A DNA stretch of 64,000 bases from Enterocloster alcoholdehydrogenati (lineage in GTDB: Bacteria; Bacillota; Clostridia; Lachnospirales; Lachnospiraceae), in the NCBI RefSeq assembly GCF_013282095.1, contig NZ_BLTJ01000015.1:39698-103697 (forward strand). Reading direction: 5' to 3'. A program made the translations under genes and the position numbers. Within the stretch, counting starts at the first letter, position 1. Each line of letters starts with the position of its first letter. The notes below the pieces were generated by a model. It was not told the DNA's origin and did not search any database. It saw nothing but the letters and a program-made list of their open reading frames with translations. Shown here piece after piece: positions 10,215-18,436 of the stretch.

Positions 10215-11228
10215 ATGAAGAAAAAAGCGATTTTTAGCTGTCTGGCTACAATCTGCCTTCTTCTGATACTGCTTCCGCCCATGCTCACACGGGCGGAAAA
10301 GTATAGCCTGATCACTTGGGAGAAGAAGAGCAAAAACGTTGTAAATATGTATCTGGAGCTTCAGGAAAACGAGTCTGTACAAGATATTACTGCATTTAGC
10401 CTGAAGCTGAATTTTGACAGTAAAGAGAATCTTCCAGAAGAACCGGTCTTTAAATTCGGAACGGATTTTAACAGTAAGAACGTATCTGTCCGTCAGGAGC
10501 GATATGACGGGGATGCTCAGACCATGACCCTGTATGTAGCCGGCAGAAATCCCGTTATTGAAAAGGGAAAAAGGGTTCTTCTTGGAACCATTAAGATACA
10601 GTCGGATGAGAATGTGACTGTTTCCGTGGATCAGAGCGATTTTCAGACGGTAGACCGTTTCCACGAGAAGGGACAGATCACAGAATTTGGCGATTATGAG
10701 CCATATGAAATGATTCTCAAAAAGGAGGCAGAAACCGCTGCTCCGGAAACAGCCGCTCCGGCCTCTCGCGAGGACAGTGACGACGACGACTATGAGTATG
10801 AGAACCAGCTTAAGACAGAGGAAGCGCCCGAGCCAAACGGCCAGTGGATGCAGGATGAAAAGGGCTGGCGGTTTGCCGCCCTGGATGGAACCTGCCCTGC
10901 AGATACCTGGTATGAGTGCTCCTGGAACGGATTTAAAGCCTGGTACTACTTCAATGCTGACGGCTATATGAACAGCGGATGGTTTACGGATCGTGACGGA
11001 AACACCTACTTCCTCCATGATCAGAACGACAGCCAGGCCGGCGCAATGTACACCGGCTGGCACTGGATCGGCGGCAAATGCTACTATTTCCAGGATACGC
11101 CTGACGCTGCCCGGCCTGCCGGTTCCATGATGAAAAATGGAACCACGCCGGACGGTTATACGGTGAATGAAAATGGAGAATGGACCGTAGATGGAAGCGT
11201 ACAGGTAAGAGAACAGACGGCATCATAA
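10215..11228 (+). CDS. Secreted cohesin-like protein with cell-wall-binding repeats
   Basis: A 337-residue exported protein. A signal peptide (about 1-27) is followed by a beta-rich domain at about 28-170 whose pattern (AFSLKLNFD, a central FNSKNV, then LLGTIKI) resembles a cohesin fold. A low-complexity linker with a run of acidic residues follows. The C-terminus has Trp/Tyr-Gly repeats of the choline-binding/glucan-binding kind (GWRFA, AWYYFNADGYMNSGWF, GWHWIGGKCYYF), which bind cell-wall polymers. It lies 25 bp after the dockerin-bearing M60 peptidase and is likely co-transcribed. The simplest reading is a wall-bound anchor that holds the peptidase through cohesin-dockerin pairing. The cohesin call rests on pattern only. 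Confidence 0.65.
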   Translation: MKKKAIFSCLATICLLLILLPPMLTRAEKYSLITWEKKSKNVVNMYLELQENESVQDITAFSLKLNFDSKENLPEEPVFKFGTDFNSKNVSVRQERYDGDAQTMTLYVAGRNPVIEKGKRVLLGTIKIQSDENVTVSVDQSDFQTVDRFHEKGQITEFGDYEPYEMILKKEAETAAPETAAPASREDSDDDDYEYENQLKTEEAPEPNGQWMQDEKGWRFAALDGTCPADTWYECSWNGFKAWYYFNADGYMNSGWFTDRDGNTYFLHDQNDSQAGAMYTGWHWIGGKCYYFQDTPDAARPAGSMMKNGTTPDGYTVNENGEWTVDGSVQVREQTAS

Positions 11229-11251
11229 TCCAGCGTATCAATGACAGAAAG

Positions 11252-11302
11252 GCAGTCCCAGACCAGCCCGTTGAGGGGAATTGGCCTGGGACTGCTTTTT
11301 TA
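11252..11302 (+). terminator. Terminator downstream of the cohesin-like gene
   Basis: A 13-bp stem with one mismatch (11252-11264 with 11283-11295) is followed by a T run. It lies between convergent transcription units (the M60/cohesin pair and cotJ). Confidence 0.8.
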
Positions 11303-11319
11303 TAAACAGGAGAAGCGGC

Positions 11320-11937
11320 CTATTTCTTCCCGGCTGCAACCTGTTTATCAAACTCAGGATTAAAGTAGTAAAAATTCCTGCGGTCCAGAGTATCCTTTAT
11401 TTTTTCCAGGGCTTCTCCGAACCGCTGGAAATGAACCACCTCCCTGGCCCTTAAAAACCGTAAAGGGTTCAGAACATCCGGGTCGTCAATCACGCGTATG
11501 AGATTTTCGTAAGTGCTCCGGGCTTTTTGTTCCGCAGCCAGGTTTTCGTGGAGATCCGTGATAGCGTCGCCCTTGGACTGAAATTCACAGGCGTTAAAAG
11601 GGATTCCGGCAGCCGCGGCAGGCCACAGACCGGTAGTGTGGTCAATATAATAAGCATCAAAACCAGCAGTTTTGGCCTGCTCCTGGGTCAGATCCCTGGT
11701 GAGCTGAAAGACCATAGCGCAGATGATTTCCAGATGAGCCAGTTCCTCTGTGCCGATGTCCGTCAGCAGTCCGGCGGCCTCCTTACATGGCATGGTGTAG
11801 CGCTGGGAGAGGTAGCGCATGGAAGCGGCCAGCTCTCCGTCAGGCCCGCCGAACTGGCTGATAATAAGAGATGCAGTCTTAGGGCAGGTTTTTTTGATAT
11901 TTACAGGGTATTGAAGCCGTTTTTCATAGGTCCACAT
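11320..11937 (-). CDS. cotJC: Spore coat protein CotJC (manganese catalase-like)
   Basis: A 205-residue protein of the manganese-catalase fold found in the inner spore coat. Ferritin-like metal-binding motifs are visible: TEELAHLE and EVVHFQRF supply the Glu and His ligands. The start (MWTYEKRL) is preceded by AGGAGGTG, and its ATG shares one base with the cotJB stop. It is the last gene of the cotJABC operon, normally transcribed in the mother cell during sporulation. Its presence shows that the host is an endospore former or derives from one. Confidence 0.9.
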   Translation of the reverse strand: MWTYEKRLQYPVNIKKTCPKTASLIISQFGGPDGELAASMRYLSQRYTMPCKEAAGLLTDIGTEELAHLEIICAMVFQLTRDLTQEQAKTAGFDAYYIDHTTGLWPAAAAGIPFNACEFQSKGDAITDLHENLAAEQKARSTYENLIRVIDDPDVLNPLRFLRAREVVHFQRFGEALEKIKDTLDRRNFYYFNPEFDKQVAAGKK

Positions 11938-12239
11938 CAGAGAGCACCTCCTTGCTGGTCCCAGGGCAGAGGCCCGTCATTCCATGTGAAATGTTTCTGT
12001 CCGGGGTATTTGGTATGGCTATTGGTTTGGTTGTTGGTGTCAGGGCAGACACAGTTTCGTGTCAAAGGCTCAAATTCATTGGCGTAGTGTTCCAGTAGGG
12101 ATTTTCGTCTGGCATTTGCCTGGCTGAATGCTTCCAGAGCGGAAGCATCCAGAGGGTGAGTGTCCAGATACAGGGTCAGATCGTCGGCAGTGAAGCTTAT
12201 CTCAGTGATTTCTTTTAGTATTGCGTTTCGGTCAGACAT
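11937..12239 (-). CDS. cotJB: Spore coat protein CotJB
   Basis: A 100-residue CotJB-family protein. The helical N-terminal half is followed by the characteristic C-terminus rich in Asn, Pro and Trp, including WNDGPLPWD. It overlaps the end of cotJA by 8 bp and the start of cotJC by 1 bp, giving a tightly coupled cotJA-cotJB-cotJC order. Confidence 0.88.
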   Translation of the reverse strand: MSDRNAILKEITEISFTADDLTLYLDTHPLDASALEAFSQANARRKSLLEHYANEFEPLTRNCVCPDTNNQTNSHTKYPGQKHFTWNDGPLPWDQQGGAL

Positions 12240-12450
12240 TTTCCTTTCCCCCTTCCTTATAAAATGGAAGAATCAGGCTGGGAAAGATGCTTCCCTGTTT
12301 CAGTCCCGCAGCAGGCTCAGAGGGGGTTTCCCAGGGCTGCACAGGAATAGTGGCAATGGCCAGGGAAAGCCCGGGACCGGGAGCCGGGAGCTGGTTTTTG
12401 CAGCCGCAGACTGGAGCGGCGGGTTTGGTATCACAGCTGCATAAATTCAT
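12232..12450 (-). CDS. cotJA: Spore coat-associated protein CotJA
   Basis: A 72-residue CotJA-family protein, recognised by the conserved core LAIATIPVQPWETP and the following GSIFPSLILPFY. The N-terminal part is Cys-rich (CSCDTKPAAPVCGC). The ATG at 12450 was chosen over an upstream in-frame start because AGGTG precedes it and family members begin near here. It is the first gene of the cotJ operon. Confidence 0.82.
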   Translation of the reverse strand: MNLCSCDTKPAAPVCGCKNQLPAPGPGLSLAIATIPVQPWETPSEPAAGLKQGSIFPSLILPFYKEGGKENV

Positions 12451-12898
12451 AGTTATGGCACCTCGCTTTCTTTTGATGGACGGCAATAGAAGACATATGC
12501 ATACCATGTTTATTGCCTGGCGCATAGAAAACGTGCGTTACAGTTAGTATGTCCGGGTTTGAGAATAATCTGGATGGAAATATTTTAATTTTTGTACAGC
12601 AAAAGACCAGGTACTGGGGATACCTGGTCTTTTCTATGTGTATAAAGGGGGGATAAAATGTATGAAAGGGGGAGGGCCCTTTCGATTTTTGCAATCAGCG
12701 CTTAACGATTCACGGTTTTAACTGTGTGAACTGTTTTCTGCTTACATGAGATATTATAGTATATCAAAAATGAGATTTCCATTGTGAAACGAAAAAGAAA
12801 TATTGCAAATCGCCCAAACTCTGATAAACTTATAAACAGTGAAAATGTGCGGCCCCATAAAACACCACAATGGCGCACGGCAGACAGGAGGGAATGAG
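12451..12898. promoter_or_regulatory. Divergent intergenic region between cotJA and the AraC gene
   Basis: This 448-bp region must contain the mother-cell promoter of cotJ (minus) and the promoter of the AraC-family gene (plus). A 13-bp palindrome lies at 12601-12633. The remainder is AT-rich, with no credible gene. I could not pick -35/-10 boxes with confidence on either strand. Confidence 0.45.
12601..12633. terminator. Perfect 13-bp palindrome with terminator shape
   Basis: Arms 12601-12613 and 12621-12633 pair perfectly around a 7-base loop and are flanked by A on one side and T on the other, so the hairpin can terminate in both directions. It lies between divergent genes, where no coding transcript obviously ends. 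It may block read-through or end an unannotated small RNA. Confidence 0.6.
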
Positions 12899-13729
12899 GT
12901 GTACCAGGAAGCCAGTTTTAAGACAGAGCAGGTAGTCTACGCCCATACCCGCAGCGATGAGGCGGATATGGAGTACAAGATGCATTGCCACAACAGCTAT
13001 GAGATCTACTATATGATTACAGGAAATGTAGAGTATCTTCTTGAGGGAAGGCCGTACCGCCCAAGGCCGGGAAGCCTTCTGGTGATTGCTCCCGGCTGCT
13101 TTCACGGTCTGCGGGTATTAGATGGAAATGAATATCACCGGATTCGCCTTCACTTTGCAGGAGAGATCTTAAGCGACAGGGAGCGGGAGCTGCTTCTGCA
13201 GCCATTTGGGAAAAGCTGGGGTTGTCTGGAAGAACAGTTTGCTCTGGAATGGTATTTTCATGCCATCGAGGATTGCGGGAGCTATGGAAAAGATTTACAG
13301 GATATTGCAATCCGCGCACGAATCCTGTCTCTTTTGGCCTGTATTTCTGCAATATATTTAAAAGACCCCAGAAGAACGTATGGGGCAGAAAGCCAGGCTC
13401 AGGAAGTGATCCGATATATTAACGGCCATCTGGGGGAGACACTGACCTTAGAGGGCCTTGCAGAGCGGTTTTTTATGAGCAAGAACCATCTGACGGCTCT
13501 GTTCCGCCAGGCAACAGGGACTACGGTGGCCCGTTACATCCTTTATAAGCGCATGGTAATTGCAAGGAAGGAGCTGGATTTGGGAACGCCGGCGGCAGAG
13601 GCGGCGTCCAGAGCCGGGTTCGGAGATTACTCCACCTTTTTCAGGGCATATCGGAAAATGTTCGGCTGCGCGCCTACGGATAAATCGGCTATGGAGCTTC
13701 CGGACATGGATAAGAGCGGAGACTTTTAA
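12899..13729 (+). CDS. AraC-family transcriptional regulator with N-terminal cupin domain
   Basis: A 276-residue regulator. The N-terminal cupin-like sensor contains HCHNSYEIYY and a GSLLVIAPGCFH motif, typical of sugar-sensing AraC proteins. The C-terminal 100 residues hold two helix-turn-helix motifs (LAERFFMSKNHLTALFRQ, then the FGDYSTFFRAYRKMFGCAP signature). The GTG at 12899 was chosen because AGGAGGG lies six bases upstream; an upstream in-frame extension to 12839 lacks such a site. No target operon is evident beside it; the nearest downstream genes are for potassium transport. Confidence 0.82.
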   Translation: MYQEASFKTEQVVYAHTRSDEADMEYKMHCHNSYEIYYMITGNVEYLLEGRPYRPRPGSLLVIAPGCFHGLRVLDGNEYHRIRLHFAGEILSDRERELLLQPFGKSWGCLEEQFALEWYFHAIEDCGSYGKDLQDIAIRARILSLLACISAIYLKDPRRTYGAESQAQEVIRYINGHLGETLTLEGLAERFFMSKNHLTALFRQATGTTVARYILYKRMVIARKELDLGTPAAEAASRAGFGDYSTFFRAYRKMFGCAPTDKSAMELPDMDKSGDF

Positions 13730-13877
13730 ATGTCTTAATATAATCTTTATACAGACGTTTTTCTTTTTAACGCAATCTTTTTAAATTGTATGTCATAATT
13801 AACAATTACAGAGACAATATAAAGACAGCATAAAGATGATAGAGTCTTGTATTGTGTAAAAACCGGAGGTATGTAGT

Positions 13878-15221
13878 ATGAATGTTCAGGGCAGAAAAAA
13901 ACAGCTGACGTCCGCTCAGATCATTATATTTGGCTTTATGGCGGTGATCCTGTTCGGTGCGTTTCTTTTAATGCTGCCGATTGCTTCCAAAGGGCCGGGG
14001 GGAACATCGTTTTTAGACGCATTATTTACATCCACATCTGCCGTTTGTGTAACGGGCCTTATTGTTCATGATACCGCTACTTACTGGACTGCCTTTGGCC
14101 AGGTCGTGATCATTGCCCTGATTCAGGTAGGAGGAATGGGGGTAGTGACGGTGGCGGTGGCGATAGCCATGGTGTCCGGCAAGAAGATTGGCCTTAAGGA
14201 GCGAAGCACCATGCAGGACGCTATTTCGGCCCCCAAAGTGGGAGGGATTGTCCGGTTTACCGGATTTATTCTGAAAGGTACTTTTTTGGTGGAGCTGACC
14301 GGCGCTGTGCTGATGGCGCCTTGGTTTATCAGGGATTTCGGATTTTTAAAGGGAATATGGTATGCTGTATTCCATTCGATTTCCGCCTTCTGCAATGCGG
14401 GATTTGACTTGATGGGAGTGCGGGAGCCGTTCTCATCCCTGACTTCCTATGTGGGGAATCCGGTAATCAATTTTACCATTATGATGCTCATTGTGGTAGG
14501 TGGCCTGGGATTTCTGACCTGGGAGGATATTCGGACCAATAAGCTGTGCTGGAGAAAATACAGGATGCAGAGCAAGGTGATCCTTACGACCACGGTTCTT
14601 TTAATTATTATACCGGCTGTAATTTTTTACTTTTGTGAGTTTAACGGCCCTCAGTGGCAGAATCACGGAACGCGGATCCTGGCCTCCCTGTTTCAGTCTG
14701 TCACACCAAGGACAGCCGGTTTCAATACGGTGGATCTTGCATCTATGAGCGAACCGGGACAGCTTTTAATGGCGATCCTGATGCTGATTGGCGGTTCGCC
14801 GGGATCTACGGCCGGCGGTATGAAAACCACTACGCTGGCAGTGATCCTGCTTTCAGCCTGGGGCGTGTTTTGCCGTAAGGGAGATGCCCAGTGCTATGGA
14901 AGGCGCATTTCTGAGGAAACGGTGCGCTATGCGGCGGTGGTGATGATCATGTATCTGACCCTGTGTGTAGGCGGTGCGATCATCATCAGCTATGTGGAGG
15001 GACTTCCCATGCTGACCTGTATTTATGAAACCGCTTCCGCAATCGCTACCGTGGGTCTGACCTTAGGTGTTACGCCGGGACTTGGGCCAGTTTCACATAT
15101 AATACTGATTCTTTTGATGTACTGCGGAAGAGTGGGCGGCCTGACGCTGGTGTATGCGGCCATCTCAGGGGTAAAGCCCCATGTATCGCGGCTGCCTCAG
15201 GAAAAGATAACTGTGGGATAA
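13878..15221 (+). CDS. TrkH/KtrB-family potassium transporter membrane subunit
   Basis: A 447-residue integral membrane protein of the Trk/Ktr/HKT family, with about eight to ten hydrophobic segments. The four pore-loop filters are recognisable: TSAVCVTGL, ISAFCNAGF, VTPRTAGFN and ASAIATVGL. ACCGGAGG provides the ribosome site. It pairs with the RCK-domain protein encoded just downstream, which gates the channel in this family, and with a KdpE-like regulator after that. Confidence 0.9.
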   Translation: MNVQGRKKQLTSAQIIIFGFMAVILFGAFLLMLPIASKGPGGTSFLDALFTSTSAVCVTGLIVHDTATYWTAFGQVVIIALIQVGGMGVVTVAVAIAMVSGKKIGLKERSTMQDAISAPKVGGIVRFTGFILKGTFLVELTGAVLMAPWFIRDFGFLKGIWYAVFHSISAFCNAGFDLMGVREPFSSLTSYVGNPVINFTIMMLIVVGGLGFLTWEDIRTNKLCWRKYRMQSKVILTTTVLLIIIPAVIFYFCEFNGPQWQNHGTRILASLFQSVTPRTAGFNTVDLASMSEPGQLLMAILMLIGGSPGSTAGGMKTTTLAVILLSAWGVFCRKGDAQCYGRRISEETVRYAAVVMIMYLTLCVGGAIIISYVEGLPMLTCIYETASAIATVGLTLGVTPGLGPVSHIILILLMYCGRVGGLTLVYAAISGVKPHVSRLPQEKITVG

Positions 15222-15239
15222 ATGAAAGGGGAAGGAATT

Positions 15240-15887
15240 ATGAAATCAATTTTACTGATCGGTCTTGGACGCTTCGGCCGTCATGTGGCGGAGAAATTAT
15301 ATGAGCTGAACCATCAGGTGATGGCAGTAGACAAGATGGAGGACAGGGTAGAAGCTGTTCTTCCGTATGTTACCAACGGTCAGATCGGTGACAGCACGAA
15401 TATGGAGTTTTTGGAGAGCCTGGGCGTAAGCAACTTTGATGTGTGCATTGTAGCAATCGCAAGCGACTTTCAGAGTTCTCTTGAGACGACAGCCTACTTA
15501 AAAGATCTTGGCGCAAAAATGGTTGTCTCACGGGCATCCAGAGATGTACACGCCCGTTTTCTGCTCAGAAATGGAGCGGACGAGATTGTTTATCCGGAGA
15601 AACAGGTGGCAAACTGGACGGCTATCCGCTACAGCTCGGAGCACATTTTTGATTATGTGCAGTTAAGCGAAACCCACGCTATTTTTGAGATTGAAATACC
15701 GGACAACTGGGTGGGAAAGACCATCGGGCAGGTGGATATACGAAAGAAATTCAACATCAATATCATGGCGCTCAAACGCAAAGGGAGTCTGGATATGGCT
15801 ATCCGGCCGGATACCATGCTGGATCGGGATGTAACCATGCTGGTGCTGGGAGAAAGCAAGGACATTCAGAAATGTTTTAAGATCTGA
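15240..15887 (+). CDS. TrkA/KtrA-type RCK regulatory subunit of potassium uptake
   Basis: A 215-residue cytoplasmic protein with an N-terminal Rossmann NAD-binding domain (GLGRFGRHVAEKL) and a C-terminal TrkA-C domain (from about residue 135). The second ATG at 15240 is preferred over one at 15222 because GGGGAAGG lies just before it. Such subunits assemble as ring-shaped gates on the TrkH-type pore and respond to nucleotides or c-di-AMP. Confidence 0.88.
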   Translation: MKSILLIGLGRFGRHVAEKLYELNHQVMAVDKMEDRVEAVLPYVTNGQIGDSTNMEFLESLGVSNFDVCIVAIASDFQSSLETTAYLKDLGAKMVVSRASRDVHARFLLRNGADEIVYPEKQVANWTAIRYSSEHIFDYVQLSETHAIFEIEIPDNWVGKTIGQVDIRKKFNINIMALKRKGSLDMAIRPDTMLDRDVTMLVLGESKDIQKCFKI

Positions 15888-15947
15888 TTTAAGGACTCTA
15901 AAGGGGATAGATGTACAATTACACTGACTGCAAGGAGGTAACACTGC

Positions 15948-16649
15948 ATGAATAAACCGTTGATTTTAGTGGTAGAGGATGACGCGCCGGTTCGCAACCT
16001 GATTACCACAACATTAAAAGCGCACGACTATCGGTTCCAGACAGCCGCGGCCGGAGAAGCCGGAGTTCTGACTACCGCTTCACAGAATCCTGATATTATT
16101 CTTTTGGATCTGGGTCTGCCGGATATGGACGGGATTGAGGTGATTCAGCGCATCCGTTCCTGGTCCAATGTGCCCATCATTGTAATCAGCGCACGAAGCG
16201 AGGACTCAGACAAGATCGACGCCCTTGATGCAGGAGCCGACGATTACCTGACAAAACCGTTCTCTGTGGAAGAGCTTCTTGCGAGGCTGAGAGTGACCCA
16301 GAGGCGTCTGGCGGCAATGAACGGTGATATGACGGGGAGAGAATCGGTTTTCACCAACGGAAAGCTGCGTATCGACTACGGCGCCGGCTGCGCGTACCTT
16401 GGAGATAAGGAACTGCACCTGACGCCCATTGAATATAAGCTGCTTTGCCTGATGGCACAAAACGTAGGAAAGGTTCTCACCCATACGTACATCACCCAGA
16501 AGGTCTGGGGGAGCAGCTGGGATAATGATATTGCTTCCCTGCGTGTATTTATGGCAACCCTGCGCAAGAAACTGGAAAGCGAGCCCGATTCCCCCCAGTA
16601 TATCCAGACTCACATTGGAGTGGGGTATCGGATGATGAAGGTGGAGTAA
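15948..16649 (+). CDS. KdpE-like OmpR-family response regulator (orphan)
   Basis: A 233-residue two-domain response regulator. The receiver has the acidic pair at 11-12, the phosphoacceptor Asp54 in LLDLGLPDMDG, and the conserved Lys in DDYLTKPF. The C-terminal winged helix carries HLTPIEYKLL and the HIGVGYRM end typical of the OmpR/KdpE group. It follows the potassium-uptake genes by 60 bp and has its own GGAGG. No KdpD-type sensor kinase is adjacent; the next gene is convergent. It probably controls potassium transport and is phosphorylated by a kinase encoded elsewhere. Confidence 0.85.
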   Translation: MNKPLILVVEDDAPVRNLITTTLKAHDYRFQTAAAGEAGVLTTASQNPDIILLDLGLPDMDGIEVIQRIRSWSNVPIIVISARSEDSDKIDALDAGADDYLTKPFSVEELLARLRVTQRRLAAMNGDMTGRESVFTNGKLRIDYGAGCAYLGDKELHLTPIEYKLLCLMAQNVGKVLTHTYITQKVWGSSWDNDIASLRVFMATLRKKLESEPDSPQYIQTHIGVGYRMMKVE

Positions 16650-16650
16650 A

Positions 16651-16694
16651 AAAAGACGAGGACAATGCCCTTTACAGGTATGTTCTCGTCTTTT
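16651..16694. terminator. Bidirectional terminator between the kdpE-like gene and the PTS operon
   Basis: A 14-bp stem (16651-16664 with 16681-16694, one G-U pair) is flanked by an A run and a T run, so it serves both converging transcripts. Confidence 0.85.
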
Positions 16695-16728
16695 GTATGC
16701 TCAGAAATCGGAACGCTAAGAGTATTTG

Positions 16729-17136
16729 CTACTCATCGTCGCTGTTTACTCCGTCAGAGTATTCATTTACATAGATCAGATGCTGCCTGGATTCTTCTAC
16801 GATATTGCGTACGGTATCGGCGGTCAGAGGGATGTTCTCAGGCTGCAGCATCAGGCTTAAAGCGCAGGGAAGATTGACTCCGCAGATCAGATGATGCCGT
16901 TCCGTTACATAGGGGCAGAATTGCTGATTAACGCTTCCGCCCAGCATATCGGTCATAATAACCACCTCATCCTCAGGATCAAAGCTTTCAAAAGCGGTTC
17001 GGATCATCGTTTCAAGGTCAGAGTCATCTATATAGGCGCTGATATCGATGATGTCTTCTCTGGAGGTCAGAAAACGCAGGGTGTCTGCAAGGCCGTGAGC
17101 CATCAGATGGTGGGATGCAATGATATATCTTCTCAT
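16729..17136 (-). CDS. PTS mannose-family EIIA component
   Basis: A 135-residue EIIA-man domain protein. The phosphorylatable His9 lies in the ASHHLMAHGL motif, followed by the family TDMLGGSVNQ loop. It receives phosphate from HPr and passes it to the EIIB protein encoded upstream. It is the last gene of the minus-strand operon levR-like, EIIB, EIIC, EIID, ceramidase-like, EIIA. Confidence 0.88.
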   Translation of the reverse strand: MRRYIIASHHLMAHGLADTLRFLTSREDIIDISAYIDDSDLETMIRTAFESFDPEDEVVIMTDMLGGSVNQQFCPYVTERHHLICGVNLPCALSLMLQPENIPLTADTVRNIVEESRQHLIYVNEYSDGVNSDDE

Positions 17137-17146
17137 GGTAATCTCC

Positions 17147-18370
17147 TTATAGATCCTGGATTAAATGGCTGACGTAAAGCTCTGCTTCGCCTTTAGGAAA
17201 AGGTGTCTGCATACTTTCATAGCCTTTTCCAAACTCATTCTTTTCCACAATATAGCCGGCGCTGTAGTTTGCATATCCCCAGATCATCCTCACAGGTGCT
17301 TTTAAATGGCTTTTAATCTCCATTCCAAAAGTGGAGAAAAGTTCGCCAGGGATTGTGACAATTTCCAGATCGCCCAGATGGTAGATTACAGACTTTAAAG
17401 CAGTGTTTACCCCGCCACAGACCAGCTTTTTCTTTAAATGGCGTATCCCGGACCAAAGAAGCTTTTTTTCATCTTCCGTTGTGGCGGATGCCAGTTTTTT
17501 CTCGTCCTGCGCCAGCTGCTGCTTTAATGAATTAAGATCGTAAGACCCGCAAATGGTGTACTCGCTTGTTTTTATGCTCTCTGTCTTAAGCTTTATGGGA
17601 ACACGGGTTTTCTCGAAAACAGATATCTGACTCATAATTTCATCCCGCACTTTCCAGAGCTCTTTTTCGTCATTCCCCTTGCGGTACTGCCTGTTTCCCA
17701 TATCTCCGCAGGCACCCTGGATGGTGATAAAAACTGAGTTGTATTTATCGTCCAATGATTTTCCAATATTTCCTAGAAGATCAGAACTGATTTTCATATT
17801 GTGGATGCCAAGGACGGTAGGATGACAGGTAAACTGAAATATACCAGCTGCTACATGATTGTCACTGCAGAAAAGAATCATATTGATCTCTTTATCGCTG
17901 GGTTTGTCCTTATAATTGCGGTTACCGTAGACATCCTTGATGGTTCCCTTTACCATGTAAGGGGTGACCTCTAAAAAACTCTGGTCAAAACATTGATCTA
18001 CGGAGGCAAAAACCTGACGGATCATATAGTCCCTGTAATTGGCTTTGCGTCGATTCCTGTCTTCCCCCTCATCTTCAAAGCTGATGTCAGGGCCGGAATG
18101 GGTATGGATCGTAGAAATAGTGATGTTTTCCATTGGCACAGAATATTTGGCGGCCAATACCTGCCGCATATAGGCGGAAATGGGTTCTTCCAGACGGCAC
18201 AGATCCAGGGTGACCCAGATAAACGGTATACCGTCGATTTTTAAGACCAGAGTCCGGCAGTAAAGTTCATCCAATACTCCGATGGATTTTTTGGTTCGCA
18301 TGGCATACCCCCGCATATACATGGGAAAGAGAGGCGTAATATTGCGTTTTGCTGCGCTTACTTCAACCAT
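17147..18370 (-). CDS. Neutral ceramidase N-terminal-like hydrolase
   Basis: A 407-residue protein resembling the catalytic N-terminal part of neutral/alkaline ceramidases, but much shorter than the roughly 700-residue enzymes. Zn-ligand-like motifs are present: ISTIHTHSGPD and FTCHPTVLG, plus GACGDMGNR. No signal peptide is evident, so it probably acts in the cytoplasm. Placement between EIID and EIIA suggests that it hydrolyses a product taken up by this PTS, perhaps an N-acylated or lipid-linked sugar. That is inference; many bacterial members of the family have no tested substrate. Confidence 0.7.
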   Translation of the reverse strand: MVEVSAAKRNITPLFPMYMRGYAMRTKKSIGVLDELYCRTLVLKIDGIPFIWVTLDLCRLEEPISAYMRQVLAAKYSVPMENITISTIHTHSGPDISFEDEGEDRNRRKANYRDYMIRQVFASVDQCFDQSFLEVTPYMVKGTIKDVYGNRNYKDKPSDKEINMILFCSDNHVAAGIFQFTCHPTVLGIHNMKISSDLLGNIGKSLDDKYNSVFITIQGACGDMGNRQYRKGNDEKELWKVRDEIMSQISVFEKTRVPIKLKTESIKTSEYTICGSYDLNSLKQQLAQDEKKLASATTEDEKKLLWSGIRHLKKKLVCGGVNTALKSVIYHLGDLEIVTIPGELFSTFGMEIKSHLKAPVRMIWGYANYSAGYIVEKNEFGKGYESMQTPFPKGEAELYVSHLIQDL

Positions 18371-18436
18371 AATAAATTTCCTTTCATGCAGTTACGATTT
18401 ATCTTTGTGTCATACTTTCAGGTAAGGAAATGGCCT

